DNA of 64,000 bases from CBDDHT01 sp965227905 (GCA_965227905.1 OZ245780.1:1674001-1738000); one strand, 5' to 3'; counted from the first letter of the stretch, positions 16,410-25,723 are shown. Translations and numbers: made by a program. Notes: generated by a model not told the origin, from the sequence alone.

Positions 16410-17630
16410 ATGAGAAGACGTCCGCCTTTCTTTCAAACATTCTTCAGCCACGGGTTTCGTCCATTCTTTTTAGGCGCGGGGCTATATGCCGCACTATCCG
16501 TTGCGGCTTGGCATTTGTGGCTGTCGATCCACACCATGGGTGGTGCGCTTTCGGACATGACGATCGCCGAGCCAACCCATCTCTGGCACGCACATGAGAT
16601 GGTGTTTGGTTTCGGAGCCGCTGGTCTCAGCGGGTTTCTCCTCACTGCGGTTCCCAACTGGACGAAAACGGAACGCCTTCACGGGGTAGGCCTGTTCGTC
16701 ATTTTCGCCGCTTGGTTATGCGGGCGTGCGGTGATGTGGTCGACGGCCGCATTGCCTGTGCCGCTGACGGCCGCCATCGACTTCGCGTATCTACCGCTCC
16801 TGGGATTTCTGATTTGGAGAAAATTCGGCGCAAGCCTTACGCCGCGTAACACCGTGTTTCTCGTTATCGTCGCTGTATTGGCGTTGGGTAATGGGCTGTA
16901 CCATGGCGACCGATTGGACATCGTTCCGGGTGGCATGTCGACGGGCATTACGACGGGTTTGGGAGGTCTTGTCCTCTTGATCACCATCATTGGCGGGCGG
17001 ACCATTCCAGGATTTACCAAGAATGCCATGACCCGTGCCGGGATCGAAGACGGACTTCCGACGCAGAACGGCAGGTTGGACGCAGTTTGTATTCTCCTCG
17101 TTGCCTCCTTTTTTATCGCCTTCATTTTTGATGCACCTGGACCGTTGGCTGGCGGTCTCGCAGCTGCAGCAGCCGTCTCAAACATTGTCCGCTTTTCTCT
17201 GTGGCGAACGATGTCTGTTCTCAATCAGCCAATCGTTCTGGTTCTGCATGTCGGCTACGCCTGGTTGATTGTCGGTCTCGTTATGATGGCGTTTGCGTTG
17301 GGCTTTGATTTCGGAAGCGAAGTTGCCGCGCTGCACGCTTTTGGTACCGGTGCTGTCGGTACAATGATCCTGGGTATTATGACGCGCGCGTCGCTTGGTC
17401 ATTCTGGACGGCGCATAAAGGCATCACCGTCAATCGCGCTGGCTTATGTGCTCATATCGGTTGCTGCGCTTCTGCGTACGATCGTACCTCAGCTATTCCC
17501 TTCTCTCTATTTGGAATTGATGCTCGCATCGGCGACCGCCTGGATCGTGGCCTATACTCTGTTTGTGATTTCATTCGCGCCAATTTTGCTTATGCCACGC
17601 CAGCCCAATCCCAGGGCTTCGGAACGATAG
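16410..17630 (+). CDS. nnrS: NnrS family haem-copper membrane protein
   Basis: A 406-residue protein with about twelve membrane helices. The N-terminal FFSHGFRPFF and LWHAHEMVFGF motifs are diagnostic for NnrS, a haem- and copper-containing membrane protein that protects against nitrosative stress during denitrification. Further conserved motifs are GGRTIPGFTKNA and RASLGHSGR. The ATG at 16410 was chosen because GGAGG lies 7 nt upstream; ATGs at 16353, 16368 and 16395 lack good sites. It is divergent from nirS across the shared Nnr-type box. Confidence 0.93.
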   Translation: MRRRPPFFQTFFSHGFRPFFLGAGLYAALSVAAWHLWLSIHTMGGALSDMTIAEPTHLWHAHEMVFGFGAAGLSGFLLTAVPNWTKTERLHGVGLFVIFAAWLCGRAVMWSTAALPVPLTAAIDFAYLPLLGFLIWRKFGASLTPRNTVFLVIVAVLALGNGLYHGDRLDIVPGGMSTGITTGLGGLVLLITIIGGRTIPGFTKNAMTRAGIEDGLPTQNGRLDAVCILLVASFFIAFIFDAPGPLAGGLAAAAAVSNIVRFSLWRTMSVLNQPIVLVLHVGYAWLIVGLVMMAFALGFDFGSEVAALHAFGTGAVGTMILGIMTRASLGHSGRRIKASPSIALAYVLISVAALLRTIVPQLFPSLYLELMLASATAWIVAYTLFVISFAPILLMPRQPNPRASER

Positions 17631-17687
17631 GACATTCTGTTCGGCGAAGGTTCACTTCTCTGGCGGTATGCAAATACCCAAACGAGC

Positions 17688-17701
17688 TTGATCAATATCA
17701 A
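17688..17701. promoter_or_regulatory. Perfect FNR/FixK box upstream of hemA
   Basis: TTGATCAATATCAA is a perfect match to TTGAT-N4-ATCAA. It lies 66 nt before the hemA ATG. It predicts low-oxygen induction of haem synthesis by an FNR- or FixK-type regulator, such as the one encoded at 30031. Confidence 0.88.
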
Positions 17702-17767
17702 GGCGAGACAGTGCGCCTCCATGGATAGCTGGTCGAAACAATTCCTCTAATCGGAGCAGAGGGTGCA

Positions 17768-18982
17768 ATGGATTATGATCGCGTATTCGAGCAGGCTGTT
17801 GCTCAGGTTCGAGACGAAGGACGCTACCGTGTTTTCGCCGACCTCGAACGCGAGGCTGGCAGATTTCCAATGGCCAGAAATTACGGTCCCGGGCCGGATG
17901 AGGTCGTGGTCTGGTGCTCGAACGACTATATCGGGCAAGGGCAGAACCCTGCCGTCATCGACGCCCTGAAGCTGGCCGCGACACGGATGGGTGCCGGTTC
18001 AGGGGGAACCCGCAATATTTCCGGTACGCATCATTTGCATGTCGAACTGGAGCGCGAACTCGCAGATTTGCATGGCAAGGATGCAGCTCTTCTCTTTACG
18101 TCGGGTTATGTATCGAATGCAGCAACACTTTCGACGGTTGCAAAATTGCTCCCGAATTGCATCATCTATTCCGATGCGTTGAATCATGCCTCGATGATCG
18201 ATGGTATTCGTCAGTCGGGTGCAGAGAAGCGTATTTACCGTCATAATGACATGGCGCATCTTCGAGAGTTGCTCTCAGCTGATCATCCCGACCGGCCCAA
18301 ACTGATTGCTTTCGAGAGCGTTTACTCCATGGAAGGCGATGTTTCGCCAATTCGTGCGATCTGCGATCTCGCCGACGAATTCAACGCAATAACATATCTC
18401 GACGAGGTTCATGCGGTTGGTCTCTATGGGACGCGCGGTGGCGGCATATCGGAACGCGAAGGCGTTGCCGACCGTATAACAATTATCGAAGGTACGCTTG
18501 CCAAGGCATTCGGCTGCATGGGCGGGTATATTGGTGCGTCGGATGTTCTGATCGACGCTGTCCGTTCGATAGCACCAGGGTTTATTTTCACGACGAGTCT
18601 GCCGCCGGCGATTACCGGTGCCGCGCTGGCCAGCGTTCGATATCTCAAAGAGCATCACGAACTTCGTCAAGCTCACCAGTCTCGCGCTGCCCGCCTGAAA
18701 CGCCTGTTGGCCGAGAACGCCATTCCGACAATGCCGAGCAACACCCACATTGTTCCCGTGCTGGTGGGCTGTCCGGTGACAGCAAAACAGGTGACCGACG
18801 CGCTGATGCAGGAATTCGGCATCTATGTTCAGCCGATCAACTATCCGACTGTCCCAAAAGGGACAGAGCGACTGCGGCTGACCCCGTCGCCGTTCCACGA
18901 TGATGTCGTAATGGATGCTCTCGTCGCAGCACTCGTTGAACTGTGGCAGCGGTTTGAATTGGACGTGGCTCAGGCAGCCTAG
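17768..18982 (+). CDS. hemA: 5-aminolevulinate synthase
   Basis: A 404-residue PLP enzyme that condenses glycine and succinyl-CoA to 5-aminolevulinate, the start of the C4 haem pathway used by Alphaproteobacteria. Signatures: GAGSGGTRNISG near residue 75, TYLDEVHAVGLYG near 209 and the PLP-binding lysine in GTLAKAFG (Lys246). Its place beside nirS/nnrS and the FNR box upstream suggest a denitrification-linked haem supply; a second housekeeping copy elsewhere is likely but not visible here. Confidence 0.96.
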   Translation: MDYDRVFEQAVAQVRDEGRYRVFADLEREAGRFPMARNYGPGPDEVVVWCSNDYIGQGQNPAVIDALKLAATRMGAGSGGTRNISGTHHLHVELERELADLHGKDAALLFTSGYVSNAATLSTVAKLLPNCIIYSDALNHASMIDGIRQSGAEKRIYRHNDMAHLRELLSADHPDRPKLIAFESVYSMEGDVSPIRAICDLADEFNAITYLDEVHAVGLYGTRGGGISEREGVADRITIIEGTLAKAFGCMGGYIGASDVLIDAVRSIAPGFIFTTSLPPAITGAALASVRYLKEHHELRQAHQSRAARLKRLLAENAIPTMPSNTHIVPVLVGCPVTAKQVTDALMQEFGIYVQPINYPTVPKGTERLRLTPSPFHDDVVMDALVAALVELWQRFELDVAQAA

Positions 18983-19129
18983 AACCTTTCACTGTTTACC
19001 TGATGCATCGCGATGACGAGCCGCAATGCTGTGTTGTGGCCGACAATTGATGTGTCGATCTGGTGCGGGTTGGATGACACCGATGGTGCGACAGACAGGC
19101 TGGCGAATTGTCGGTCGGCGAGTCGGCTT

Positions 19130-19768
19130 TCAGTCTTCGGCCAATGCTTTCTCGATGAGCGCGCCAATTTCCGGTGAGAATTCAAGATCAAGAGCGCCCT
19201 GGCGTCCGGTTTCCGACATTTTGCGCCAGGTCTTGCGCAGAATCGCAAGGATCTTATCGGTGTCGTGCTTTTCGGAGAAGTCCGCGAAATAGTGCTCAAG
19301 AAAGACCACGCAGGCGACATCTTCGAGTGCTTGCGCTTCCGAGTCCGTTTTCAGGTTTTCTTTGCGGATAAGGGACTGCACGCGGGCAATCTCAGCGCTG
19401 TCATATCCGGATGTGTCAAGAATGATGGCTGTTTGTTCGGCGTGCTGTTTCTTCGAGTCGGTCCGCCAGCGCAGATAACCAATTCGGCCCTCTGGATAGC
19501 TGCTGCGAGAAACGGTCCACCGGCAGATATGCTGCGCGCGTACGGCAAGTGCCAGCAATTCTGAAGCCGCTGGGTAAAGCCGGTCGAGTGTCTTTGACAT
19601 ACGCTCGCCGTAGACGAGTTCGGTCGGTCGCATCTGACCCCGGTCGGGCGTCTTGTTCGGATCGTCAGCATTCGCGGCATCGATCAGCGCGATCGCGTGA
19701 CGGAATCGCAAGGCGCGATTTGAATTTTCTTCCGCGAAGTCTCCAACCAATGTGGGAACGTTTGCCAT
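19130..19768 (-). CDS. DUF4202 family protein
   Basis: A 212-residue soluble, mostly helical protein. Conserved features are RFRHAIALIDAANADDPN near the N-terminus, AQHICRW, GRIGYLRWR and ACVVFLEHYFADF, which match my recollection of the DUF4202 family found in many marine and denitrifying Proteobacteria. The His and Asp/Glu residues could bind a metal, but this is speculative. It follows the MoaD-like gene and shares its Nnr-type promoter. Function unknown. Confidence 0.8.
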   Translation of the reverse strand: MANVPTLVGDFAEENSNRALRFRHAIALIDAANADDPNKTPDRGQMRPTELVYGERMSKTLDRLYPAASELLALAVRAQHICRWTVSRSSYPEGRIGYLRWRTDSKKQHAEQTAIILDTSGYDSAEIARVQSLIRKENLKTDSEAQALEDVACVVFLEHYFADFSEKHDTDKILAILRKTWRKMSETGRQGALDLEFSPEIGALIEKALAED

Positions 19769-19771
19769 GAG

Positions 19772-20095
19772 CTAAACCACCGGTGCACCGTATCCCCAGC
19801 TATAGGGGACAGGGCCGGAAAGGGCGATGACATCGCCGTCGTTCAGAAGAGCACCCGTGTTGAGTGTGGTGTGCAAGCTGCGGGTTATATCGCGGCCGTT
19901 CCTAAGAATGAGGAAGACATCCCGTTCTGGTACCGAAAGCCGACCCATCAGGTCGGCAACAGTGCTGCCGGCCGGCAGACCCACCTGCCGACAGATGCGT
20001 CGGCCGGATGCGAATCTCGTCAGACTGTTAAACAGACGCGCCTCGACGGTGATTGTTGCCTCGGCGCTATTATGACCTAGCCAGTCAGCTTTCAC
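19772..20095 (-). CDS. MoaD/ThiS-like beta-grasp protein lacking the C-terminal diglycine
   Basis: A 107-residue ubiquitin-like protein of the ThiS/MoaD fold: EARLFNSLTRFA at the start, the central VGLPAGSTVADLMGRL, then ILRNGRDI and LLNDGDVIALSGPVPYSWG. True MoaD and ThiS end in Gly-Gly for adenylation and sulfur carriage; this one ends GYGAPVV. I chose the GTG at 20095, with GAGGG 11 nt upstream and an Nnr-type box 63 nt upstream; the open frame extends to 20146. The stop is 3 nt before the DUF4202 start. It may be a regulatory or structural beta-grasp protein rather than a sulfur carrier. Confidence 0.72.
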   Translation of the reverse strand: MKADWLGHNSAEATITVEARLFNSLTRFASGRRICRQVGLPAGSTVADLMGRLSVPERDVFLILRNGRDITRSLHTTLNTGALLNDGDVIALSGPVPYSWGYGAPVV

Positions 20096-20157
20096 TGTTC
20101 TTGGTTCCCTCAATGAGGTGCATATTCGAAGATTAACAGCGCGCAAGGCGGCCGCGA

Positions 20158-20171
20158 TTGATCTTTGTTAA
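20158..20171. promoter_or_regulatory. Nnr/Dnr-type box upstream of MoaD-like/DUF4202 pair
   Basis: TTGATCTTTGTTAA; reading towards the genes, TTAACAAAGATCAA. It differs by two bases from the nirS and nirE boxes and sits 63 nt before the predicted start, in the spacing used by the other two. It places the pair in the denitrification regulon. Confidence 0.75.
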
Positions 20172-20198
20172 GTCTGAGCCCATTCATTCATGTCCAGG

Positions 20199-21440
20199 TC
20201 ACTGCAGATCGATATCTTCGCTATTGCGCTCGGTGACCTCCAAGCCGTCACCAACTTTGTCACTTGGGTGCAGAACGACCGTATCTCCGGCTGTCAGCCC
20301 GCTTAAGACCTGGGCAACCTCGGCATTGCGGTGTCCGACTTCGATACGCGTAAGCCGAGCCTGGCCATCGACAACCTTGAACACGCTCCAGTCCTTTCCT
20401 GTGCGAAAGAGCGCGCTGATAGGAACGCGAAGCGCATCGTCGGACTTCCAGATACTGATTCGAACGAAGACACGAAAGTCGTGCCCAAGTGCCATCCAAT
20501 TTTCTTTAGGATCAATGATGTCGAGCACCGCGTTTACGCGTTGCTCCTCGATCCCAAGCGCTGAAACCTTGGTAAAACCAGCCGGATCAATACGTTTGAT
20601 CCGGGCTCTTAACGTCTGTTCACCACCCCAGGCTTCGATCCGCGCTTCGGAGCCAATCTTGATTTTCACGGCATCGGTCGACAGGAGATCGGTTACAATC
20701 TCCAAGTCCTGAGGGTCGCCGATCTCCAGCAGTTCGGCACCCGCTTGCACAACCTGCTGGCTTTCATGGTGGATCTTGAGCACGCTTCCGCTGACGGGTG
20801 CGCGAACCTGGACACAGCAATTGGCTTCGTCATCGGCGACCCCGAGTTGTTCGGGGCCGATTAACCGGGCTTTCGCACTTTCGAGCTCGCGGCGTTTAAG
20901 TTCGAGATCGGCTTCGGCCTGGGCGACGGCGGCGCGCCGAACATCGACTTCCAGCTCTGCCTTTTCGAGTGCACGTTCCGAGACAATGCCACGCTCGGCG
21001 AGGCGCTTGGCGCGGGCACGGTCGCTCTCGGCGAAGGTGAGTTCCGAGCGTGTCTGGCGAATTTTCGATTCGCCAAGAGACACGGCTGCTCTGTTCGCGG
21101 CGACAGCGGCTTCCAATTCACGGCGCCGACGCACATCAAGGAATTCTGGATCTCCCGGTCGGATGACGGCGACGATCGTCTTATTCTTCTCAACCGGGTC
21201 GCCCACTTCCAGCGGCGATCGCTGCATCTTTCCACCGATCGGTGCGGATACCGTATAGACCTCACGAATTCTGGTTTCGCCTTCGTCGTCAATCGTCACC
21301 TCGATCGTCCCATGCCCGATCCGGGCTGTGTCGACCGGTACCGGTTGGGGCTGGAGAGCATAGATGAGGCCGCCTATGGCCAGCGCGAAGACGATGCCGA
21401 GAAGGATGCGTTTGATTGTCAATCCGGACATCGCGTTCAT
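20199..21440 (-). CDS. HlyD/MacA-type periplasmic adaptor of an ABC exporter
   Basis: A 413-residue membrane fusion protein: one N-terminal membrane helix (about 8-28), a first barrel/lipoyl half (PIGGKMQRSPLEVGDPVEK), a long coiled-coil hairpin (about 100-200), the second lipoyl half (VRAPVSGSVLKIHHESQQVV), and a beta-barrel end. It would bridge the inner-membrane permease and an outer component. The start overlaps the permease stop by 4 nt. Substrate unknown. Confidence 0.87.
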   Translation of the reverse strand: MNAMSGLTIKRILLGIVFALAIGGLIYALQPQPVPVDTARIGHGTIEVTIDDEGETRIREVYTVSAPIGGKMQRSPLEVGDPVEKNKTIVAVIRPGDPEFLDVRRRRELEAAVAANRAAVSLGESKIRQTRSELTFAESDRARAKRLAERGIVSERALEKAELEVDVRRAAVAQAEADLELKRRELESAKARLIGPEQLGVADDEANCCVQVRAPVSGSVLKIHHESQQVVQAGAELLEIGDPQDLEIVTDLLSTDAVKIKIGSEARIEAWGGEQTLRARIKRIDPAGFTKVSALGIEEQRVNAVLDIIDPKENWMALGHDFRVFVRISIWKSDDALRVPISALFRTGKDWSVFKVVDGQARLTRIEVGHRNAEVAQVLSGLTAGDTVVLHPSDKVGDGLEVTERNSEDIDLQ

Positions 21441-23800
21441 TCCCGAGTTTTCAGAGCTCGAATCATATCAAGCTGATTGATCCGACGGCGCACAAGCATG
21501 GCCGATACCGCTGCAGCGGCAATTACAACTAGGCTTGCTGCTGCATATGTGTCCTGTTCGATCAAGAATGGGATCGTATAGAGATCGCTTTCGAAGCCCT
21601 TTGTGACAAGCCGAGCGAAGCCATAGCCAATGGCCCATCCGAGTGGCTGGGCCAGAGCAACAAGGATCGCGAGTTCCGTCATGAGGACGCGACTGACTTC
21701 GTTGCTTGAGAAACCAAGAACACGAAGACTGGCAAACTCCCGGGCGCGCTCCGAGAATTGAATGCGCGCGCTGTTGTAGACGACGCCGAAGGCGATGATG
21801 ATGCTCAGCACGACGTAGATTGTGGTTGAGACCGTGATGTTCCGGGCGATTGTCTCGCGAAACTTGGCGAGCGAAACCCGCAGGAGCGCGATGGCCGATA
21901 CGGCGGGCAGGCCTTTGATCGCTCGAAACAGGTCGCCGGTTAAAGCCTCATCATAGGCGACATGGATGCCGGTCACCTGAGGGCCATCGCCAAGCATATG
22001 GTTCAAAGCATGAAAATCCATGTATGCCAGGAGGCCGAAGTAGGAGGTTATGATATCTGTAACGGTGACGGTCTTGGTCCCGCGACGCCCTTCTAGAATG
22101 TCGACCTGAATCGTGTCGCCGCGTTGGATCGAGAGGAGTTCGGCGACCCGTTCACTCACGACGAGTCCGCTCGCGGGCAGGGAGACGGGCGTATGGTTTC
22201 TGTCCAGAATGCGGCTCAGATCCAAACCGCGAGGTTGGCCTTGGATTGAAAGCCGTCTGCTCCTGTGGCCATGCTTGAGACGCACGGCAACGACGCGATA
22301 AGGTTCAGCTCTCATGACTCCAGGGAGTTGTGCGGCGGCCTGTATGACACGATCATCTTTCTCATCGATCAATGTGATCGTCGCGTCCTGCCGATTGCTT
22401 TGAAAATAAGTCACATCGATCATCAACTCGAGACTGTCGAGCATGAAGGTCGCCGTGATCAAAAGCGAGACGGCGAGTGCGGTCCCGAATGTGGTCACAG
22501 CCGAACGCATGGGCCAGCGGACCATATGCCGCAAGGCCATCATGGTCAGCTGAGTCATCGCTTTGAATGCCGCAAGATGCTCAATACCCATACGCGCGTA
22601 GCGAGTCGGGGCAGGAGGTGACATTGCAACGGCCGGCGGTAGTGTTACGGCCGCACCAACTGACTTGATTGCACCTGCCACCGAAGCGCCGAGCGCGACC
22701 ACTGCTGCAATCGCATAGAGCTCGGGGTCGCGCCGGAAGATCAGAAACGGAAAGTGGAAGAAGTCGCCATAGAACTTGGTGAGACCTTGGCCGAGCCAAG
22801 TCCCCGCTGCAAAACCAATCACAAGTCCAATGGCTGCAATGGCGACAACGAGTTTCACATAGTGAACTGCAATTGCTGCTCGGCCATAGCCGATGGCTTT
22901 CAGCAGCCCGATCTGCTCGCGTTCGAGAGCGATCAGCCGCGACAGAATCATGTTGATGAGAAAGGCCGATACGAACAGGAAGATCGGCGGGATGACCCGG
23001 CTCATTGCTGCGAGCTGTTCGAGTTCGCTATCGATAAAAGCATGGGACTGATGGTCCTTGCGTCCATAGGCGCCGGTACCGCCATAAGGAGCGAGAATTC
23101 CATCGATCCGGTCGATCACATCCGGTTCGGAGGCATTTCGAAGAAGCTTGACTGCAACAGAGTTGAACGCCCCCTCCAGATCGAAGATGGACTCGACTGC
23201 CTTCTCCGACATCCAGAGAATGGCGAAGCGCTCTCCGTCCGGTACGAGATCACCGGGGCCAAGGGCATAGATGAACTCCGGACACAGAGCGATGCCCACA
23301 ATGTCCAGGCTGCGCTTTTTCCCGCCGAGAATCGCCTGAAATCGCGAGCCAACCCGAAAGCCATGAGCTTTGGCAAAGGCTTCGTTGACGACAACTTCGC
23401 TGGTCTTGCCAGGTCCGGGCAGGCTACCGGACCGCAGATAGAGCCTGTTGAGGCGGAGCGCGCGGTGATCGGGCAGGGATAGTGCAATGCCGGTTGCCGG
23501 TTCCTCCATGCCCGCGATATCGAGCAATGCCGCCTTCATGATACGTGTCTCGACTGCGGAGATGCCGGGAATCTTACGTAATCGGTCGATTAACGCGTTG
23601 GGCGCCCGTGTCGCAGCCGCGAAGACATCGGCAAACCGAAAGCGTTCATAATATGCGTTGCGGGTCTCGTCGAGAGAGCGAGAGGTGCCAACCGCCAGCA
23701 GCAAGGTCATGACGCCGGCTGCGATGACCAACGCGACCGCAAGGCCTTGCGCTGCCAGGCGGCGGAGATCTCGCTGCAGTTTCTTGTCGAGAACGCTCAT
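21437..23800 (-). CDS. MacB/FtsX-family ABC transporter permease
   Basis: A 787-residue permease with two FtsX modules: an N-terminal helix, a large periplasmic domain (about 50-270), three helices, a second helix plus periplasmic domain, and three C-terminal helices. It is of the duplicated FtsX type rather than the single-module MacB. It lies 7 nt after the ATPase gene and overlaps the adaptor gene, forming a three-gene operon. The family moves lipoproteins, peptides or antimicrobials, or works as a mechanotransmitter. Confidence 0.87.
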   Translation of the reverse strand: MSVLDKKLQRDLRRLAAQGLAVALVIAAGVMTLLLAVGTSRSLDETRNAYYERFRFADVFAAATRAPNALIDRLRKIPGISAVETRIMKAALLDIAGMEEPATGIALSLPDHRALRLNRLYLRSGSLPGPGKTSEVVVNEAFAKAHGFRVGSRFQAILGGKKRSLDIVGIALCPEFIYALGPGDLVPDGERFAILWMSEKAVESIFDLEGAFNSVAVKLLRNASEPDVIDRIDGILAPYGGTGAYGRKDHQSHAFIDSELEQLAAMSRVIPPIFLFVSAFLINMILSRLIALEREQIGLLKAIGYGRAAIAVHYVKLVVAIAAIGLVIGFAAGTWLGQGLTKFYGDFFHFPFLIFRRDPELYAIAAVVALGASVAGAIKSVGAAVTLPPAVAMSPPAPTRYARMGIEHLAAFKAMTQLTMMALRHMVRWPMRSAVTTFGTALAVSLLITATFMLDSLELMIDVTYFQSNRQDATITLIDEKDDRVIQAAAQLPGVMRAEPYRVVAVRLKHGHRSRRLSIQGQPRGLDLSRILDRNHTPVSLPASGLVVSERVAELLSIQRGDTIQVDILEGRRGTKTVTVTDIITSYFGLLAYMDFHALNHMLGDGPQVTGIHVAYDEALTGDLFRAIKGLPAVSAIALLRVSLAKFRETIARNITVSTTIYVVLSIIIAFGVVYNSARIQFSERAREFASLRVLGFSSNEVSRVLMTELAILVALAQPLGWAIGYGFARLVTKGFESDLYTIPFLIEQDTYAAASLVVIAAAAVSAMLVRRRINQLDMIRALKTRE

Positions 23801-23807
23801 GACGGCA

Positions 23808-24515
23808 TCACCAGCTCACATGGCTTGCATCGACACGCGTTTCGTTGACCGAGACATCGGCGATGCGGCCGTCATGAAAGCGGAACACCCTGTCTGCAAT
23901 TTTCTGGATCGCGGCATTATGAGTGATGACCGCGGTGGTGGTTCCAAGCTCTTCGTTTACGGCCGTCAGAGCCTCAAGTACGCGAATACCGGTTTTGCTG
24001 TCGAGCGCGCCCGTCGGTTCATCGCAGAACAGAACCTCGGGACGCTTCGCAATCGCGCGGGCGATGGCAACGCGTTGCTGTTCGCCACCTGACAATTGTG
24101 CGGGAAAGTGATCGGTTCGATCCTCAAGTCCCACTAGGGCGAGTGCGGCTTGTGGTGTCATCGGATCCGGCGCGATCTCTGTCACCAACGCAACATTCTC
24201 CAATGCGGTTAGGCTGGGGATCAGATTGTAGAACTGGAAGACGAAACCGACATGGTCGCGGCGGTAGCGCGTCAGTTTGCGATCGCTGAGATCGGTGAGA
24301 TCCAGATCGCGAAAGTGTACGTGACCGCTCGTTGCGGTGTCGAGGCCGCCCAGTATGTTCAACAGGGTGGACTTTCCGCTCCCGGAGGGACCGAGCATGA
24401 CCACGAGTTCGCCTTCATAGAGCTCCAGGTCGACACCGCGCAGGGCATGAATCTCAACATCGCCTGTCTTGTAGGTCTTTGTCAGTCCATCCGCTTGGAA
24501 TACGGTTTTGGGCAT
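23808..24515 (-). CDS. ABC transporter ATPase, MacB/LolD type
   Basis: A 235-residue ATPase with Walker A GPSGSGKST, signature LSGGEQQR, Walker B LFCDEPTGALD and H-loop THN. It is the first gene of the operon with the FtsX-type permease and HlyD-type adaptor. The start is uncertain: ATG at 24515 gives the usual family length, while an ATG at 24548 adds 11 residues; neither has a clear ribosome-binding site. Confidence 0.9.
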   Translation of the reverse strand: MPKTVFQADGLTKTYKTGDVEIHALRGVDLELYEGELVVMLGPSGSGKSTLLNILGGLDTATSGHVHFRDLDLTDLSDRKLTRYRRDHVGFVFQFYNLIPSLTALENVALVTEIAPDPMTPQAALALVGLEDRTDHFPAQLSGGEQQRVAIARAIAKRPEVLFCDEPTGALDSKTGIRVLEALTAVNEELGTTTAVITHNAAIQKIADRVFRFHDGRIADVSVNETRVDASHVSW

Positions 24516-24801
24516 GGGGAGACCGCATTTCTCGTGTCTAGAGGCCATGCCGTTAGACCCGAAGCGACTTCAAGTAAGGGCGGGTCACGGCATCCGAGTA
24601 CCGCCGATCTTGCCGGCTCAATGGAGCTCGATTTCATCGCAAAGCAAGGAGGCAGTGGCATTGATCTGGGTCAGAGATCTTCGCACCGCGATTCAAGCTT
24701 GGGTCTCGACAACGGCCGTCGCGTCAAAAAACTTCGATCAAACTGAACCAAACGCCGACTTGCGCCCACCTTATAGTCACCGATGATTGATGGAGGGACC
24801 G

Positions 24802-25353
24802 GTGGTCGATCCCAAACGCGTCTTGGAAGACTATCTGGTCACATCCGCTCGGCTAGGCGATCGTACGGCCATGACGGAACTCGTGGCATTGCGAGGACCG
24901 CGTCTGCTTGCCCATGCCATGCGCTTGCTCGGCGATATCGAAGATGCACGCGATGTGGTCCAGGAGACCTGGATCGATATCTTTCGCGGGTTGAGAAAGC
25001 TGAACGATGTCCGCGCTTTTCCGGCCTGGGCGACACGGATTGCCACACGTCGGTGCTCGGGAGTCGTCCGCCGCAAGCAAAGCCAGCGCGAACTCAACAG
25101 CGCTATCGCCAATGATGTGGAAAATTTCGTCGGTGAGAGTGGAACCGACCAGGCGCAGGCCATGCAGGTCCGCCGTGCAATATCACGACTGCCACCGGAG
25201 CAGTCTGCCGCAATCGCACTTTTCTACCTGGAAGATATGAGCGTAGCGGAGGTTTCTGTTGCTCTCGATGTTCCAGTGGGAACCGTAAAGACGCGCCTGA
25301 TGCATGCACGTGAAAAACTCAAACAGTCTCTGAAAGGAGAGAAGGATGAGTAA
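24802..25353 (+). CDS. ECF RNA polymerase sigma factor
   Basis: A 183-residue sigma-70 family protein with region 2 (LLAHAMRLLGDIEDARDVVQ) and region 4 (LPPEQSAAIALFYLEDMS, then VPVGTVKTRLMHAREKL). The GTG at 24802 was chosen because GGAGGG lies 4 nt upstream; an ATG at 24790 would put that site inside the gene. Its end overlaps the DUF6768 gene by 8 nt, so that membrane protein probably controls it. Confidence 0.87.
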   Translation: MVDPKRVLEDYLVTSARLGDRTAMTELVALRGPRLLAHAMRLLGDIEDARDVVQETWIDIFRGLRKLNDVRAFPAWATRIATRRCSGVVRRKQSQRELNSAIANDVENFVGESGTDQAQAMQVRRAISRLPPEQSAAIALFYLEDMSVAEVSVALDVPVGTVKTRLMHAREKLKQSLKGEKDE

Positions 25354-25723
25354 TGAAGAGATGAGCAAACTCGACAAGATGATTGAAGCAGCGTTGACAG
25401 GCGAAGATCGGGAGATATTTGAAAAGACGGAGGAACTTGGCTTCTTTGCTCTGGGGCTCAGTCAATTCGGCGGCAAGCTCGGTTGGGTCACCTGGGTCCT
25501 GATGATCGTACAGAGCGTCATGTTTCTGGGCGCTGTGTGGTGCGGTTATCACTTTTACAATGCGGTCGATGTTCTGCCTGCCGTCAAATGGGGCATCTCA
25601 TGCGCCGTCCTTGCATTGATGGCGACACAGCTGAAGCTGAGCCTGACCCCTCAGATGCAGGCCGATCGCGTCATTCGTGAGGTGAAGCGGGTTGAGCTGC
25701 TACTTGCCACCAGATTGAAGTGA
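25346..25723 (+). CDS. DUF6768-like membrane protein, putative anti-sigma partner
   Basis: A 125-residue protein with an acidic N-terminus (LDKMIEAALTGEDREIFEK), two membrane helices (about 47-70 and 78-97) and a basic C-terminal helix (IREVKRVELLLATRLK). The layout matches what I recall as DUF6768, a family that occurs beside ECF sigma genes. The 8-nt overlap with the ECF gene suggests translational coupling and an anti-sigma role. No zinc motif is present. Confidence 0.75.
   Translation: MSNEEMSKLDKMIEAALTGEDREIFEKTEELGFFALGLSQFGGKLGWVTWVLMIVQSVMFLGAVWCGYHFYNAVDVLPAVKWGISCAVLALMATQLKLSLTPQMQADRVIREVKRVELLLATRLK

Noticed and set aside
17476..17488. GTACGATCGTAC palindrome, also at about 49773
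   Set aside because: Both copies are inside coding sequences and match codons of conserved residues; no regulatory meaning is apparent.
20582..20604. Palindrome CCGGATCAA-N5-TTGATCCGG
   Set aside because: It lies inside the HlyD-type coding sequence and the order of its half-sites is reversed relative to an FNR box.
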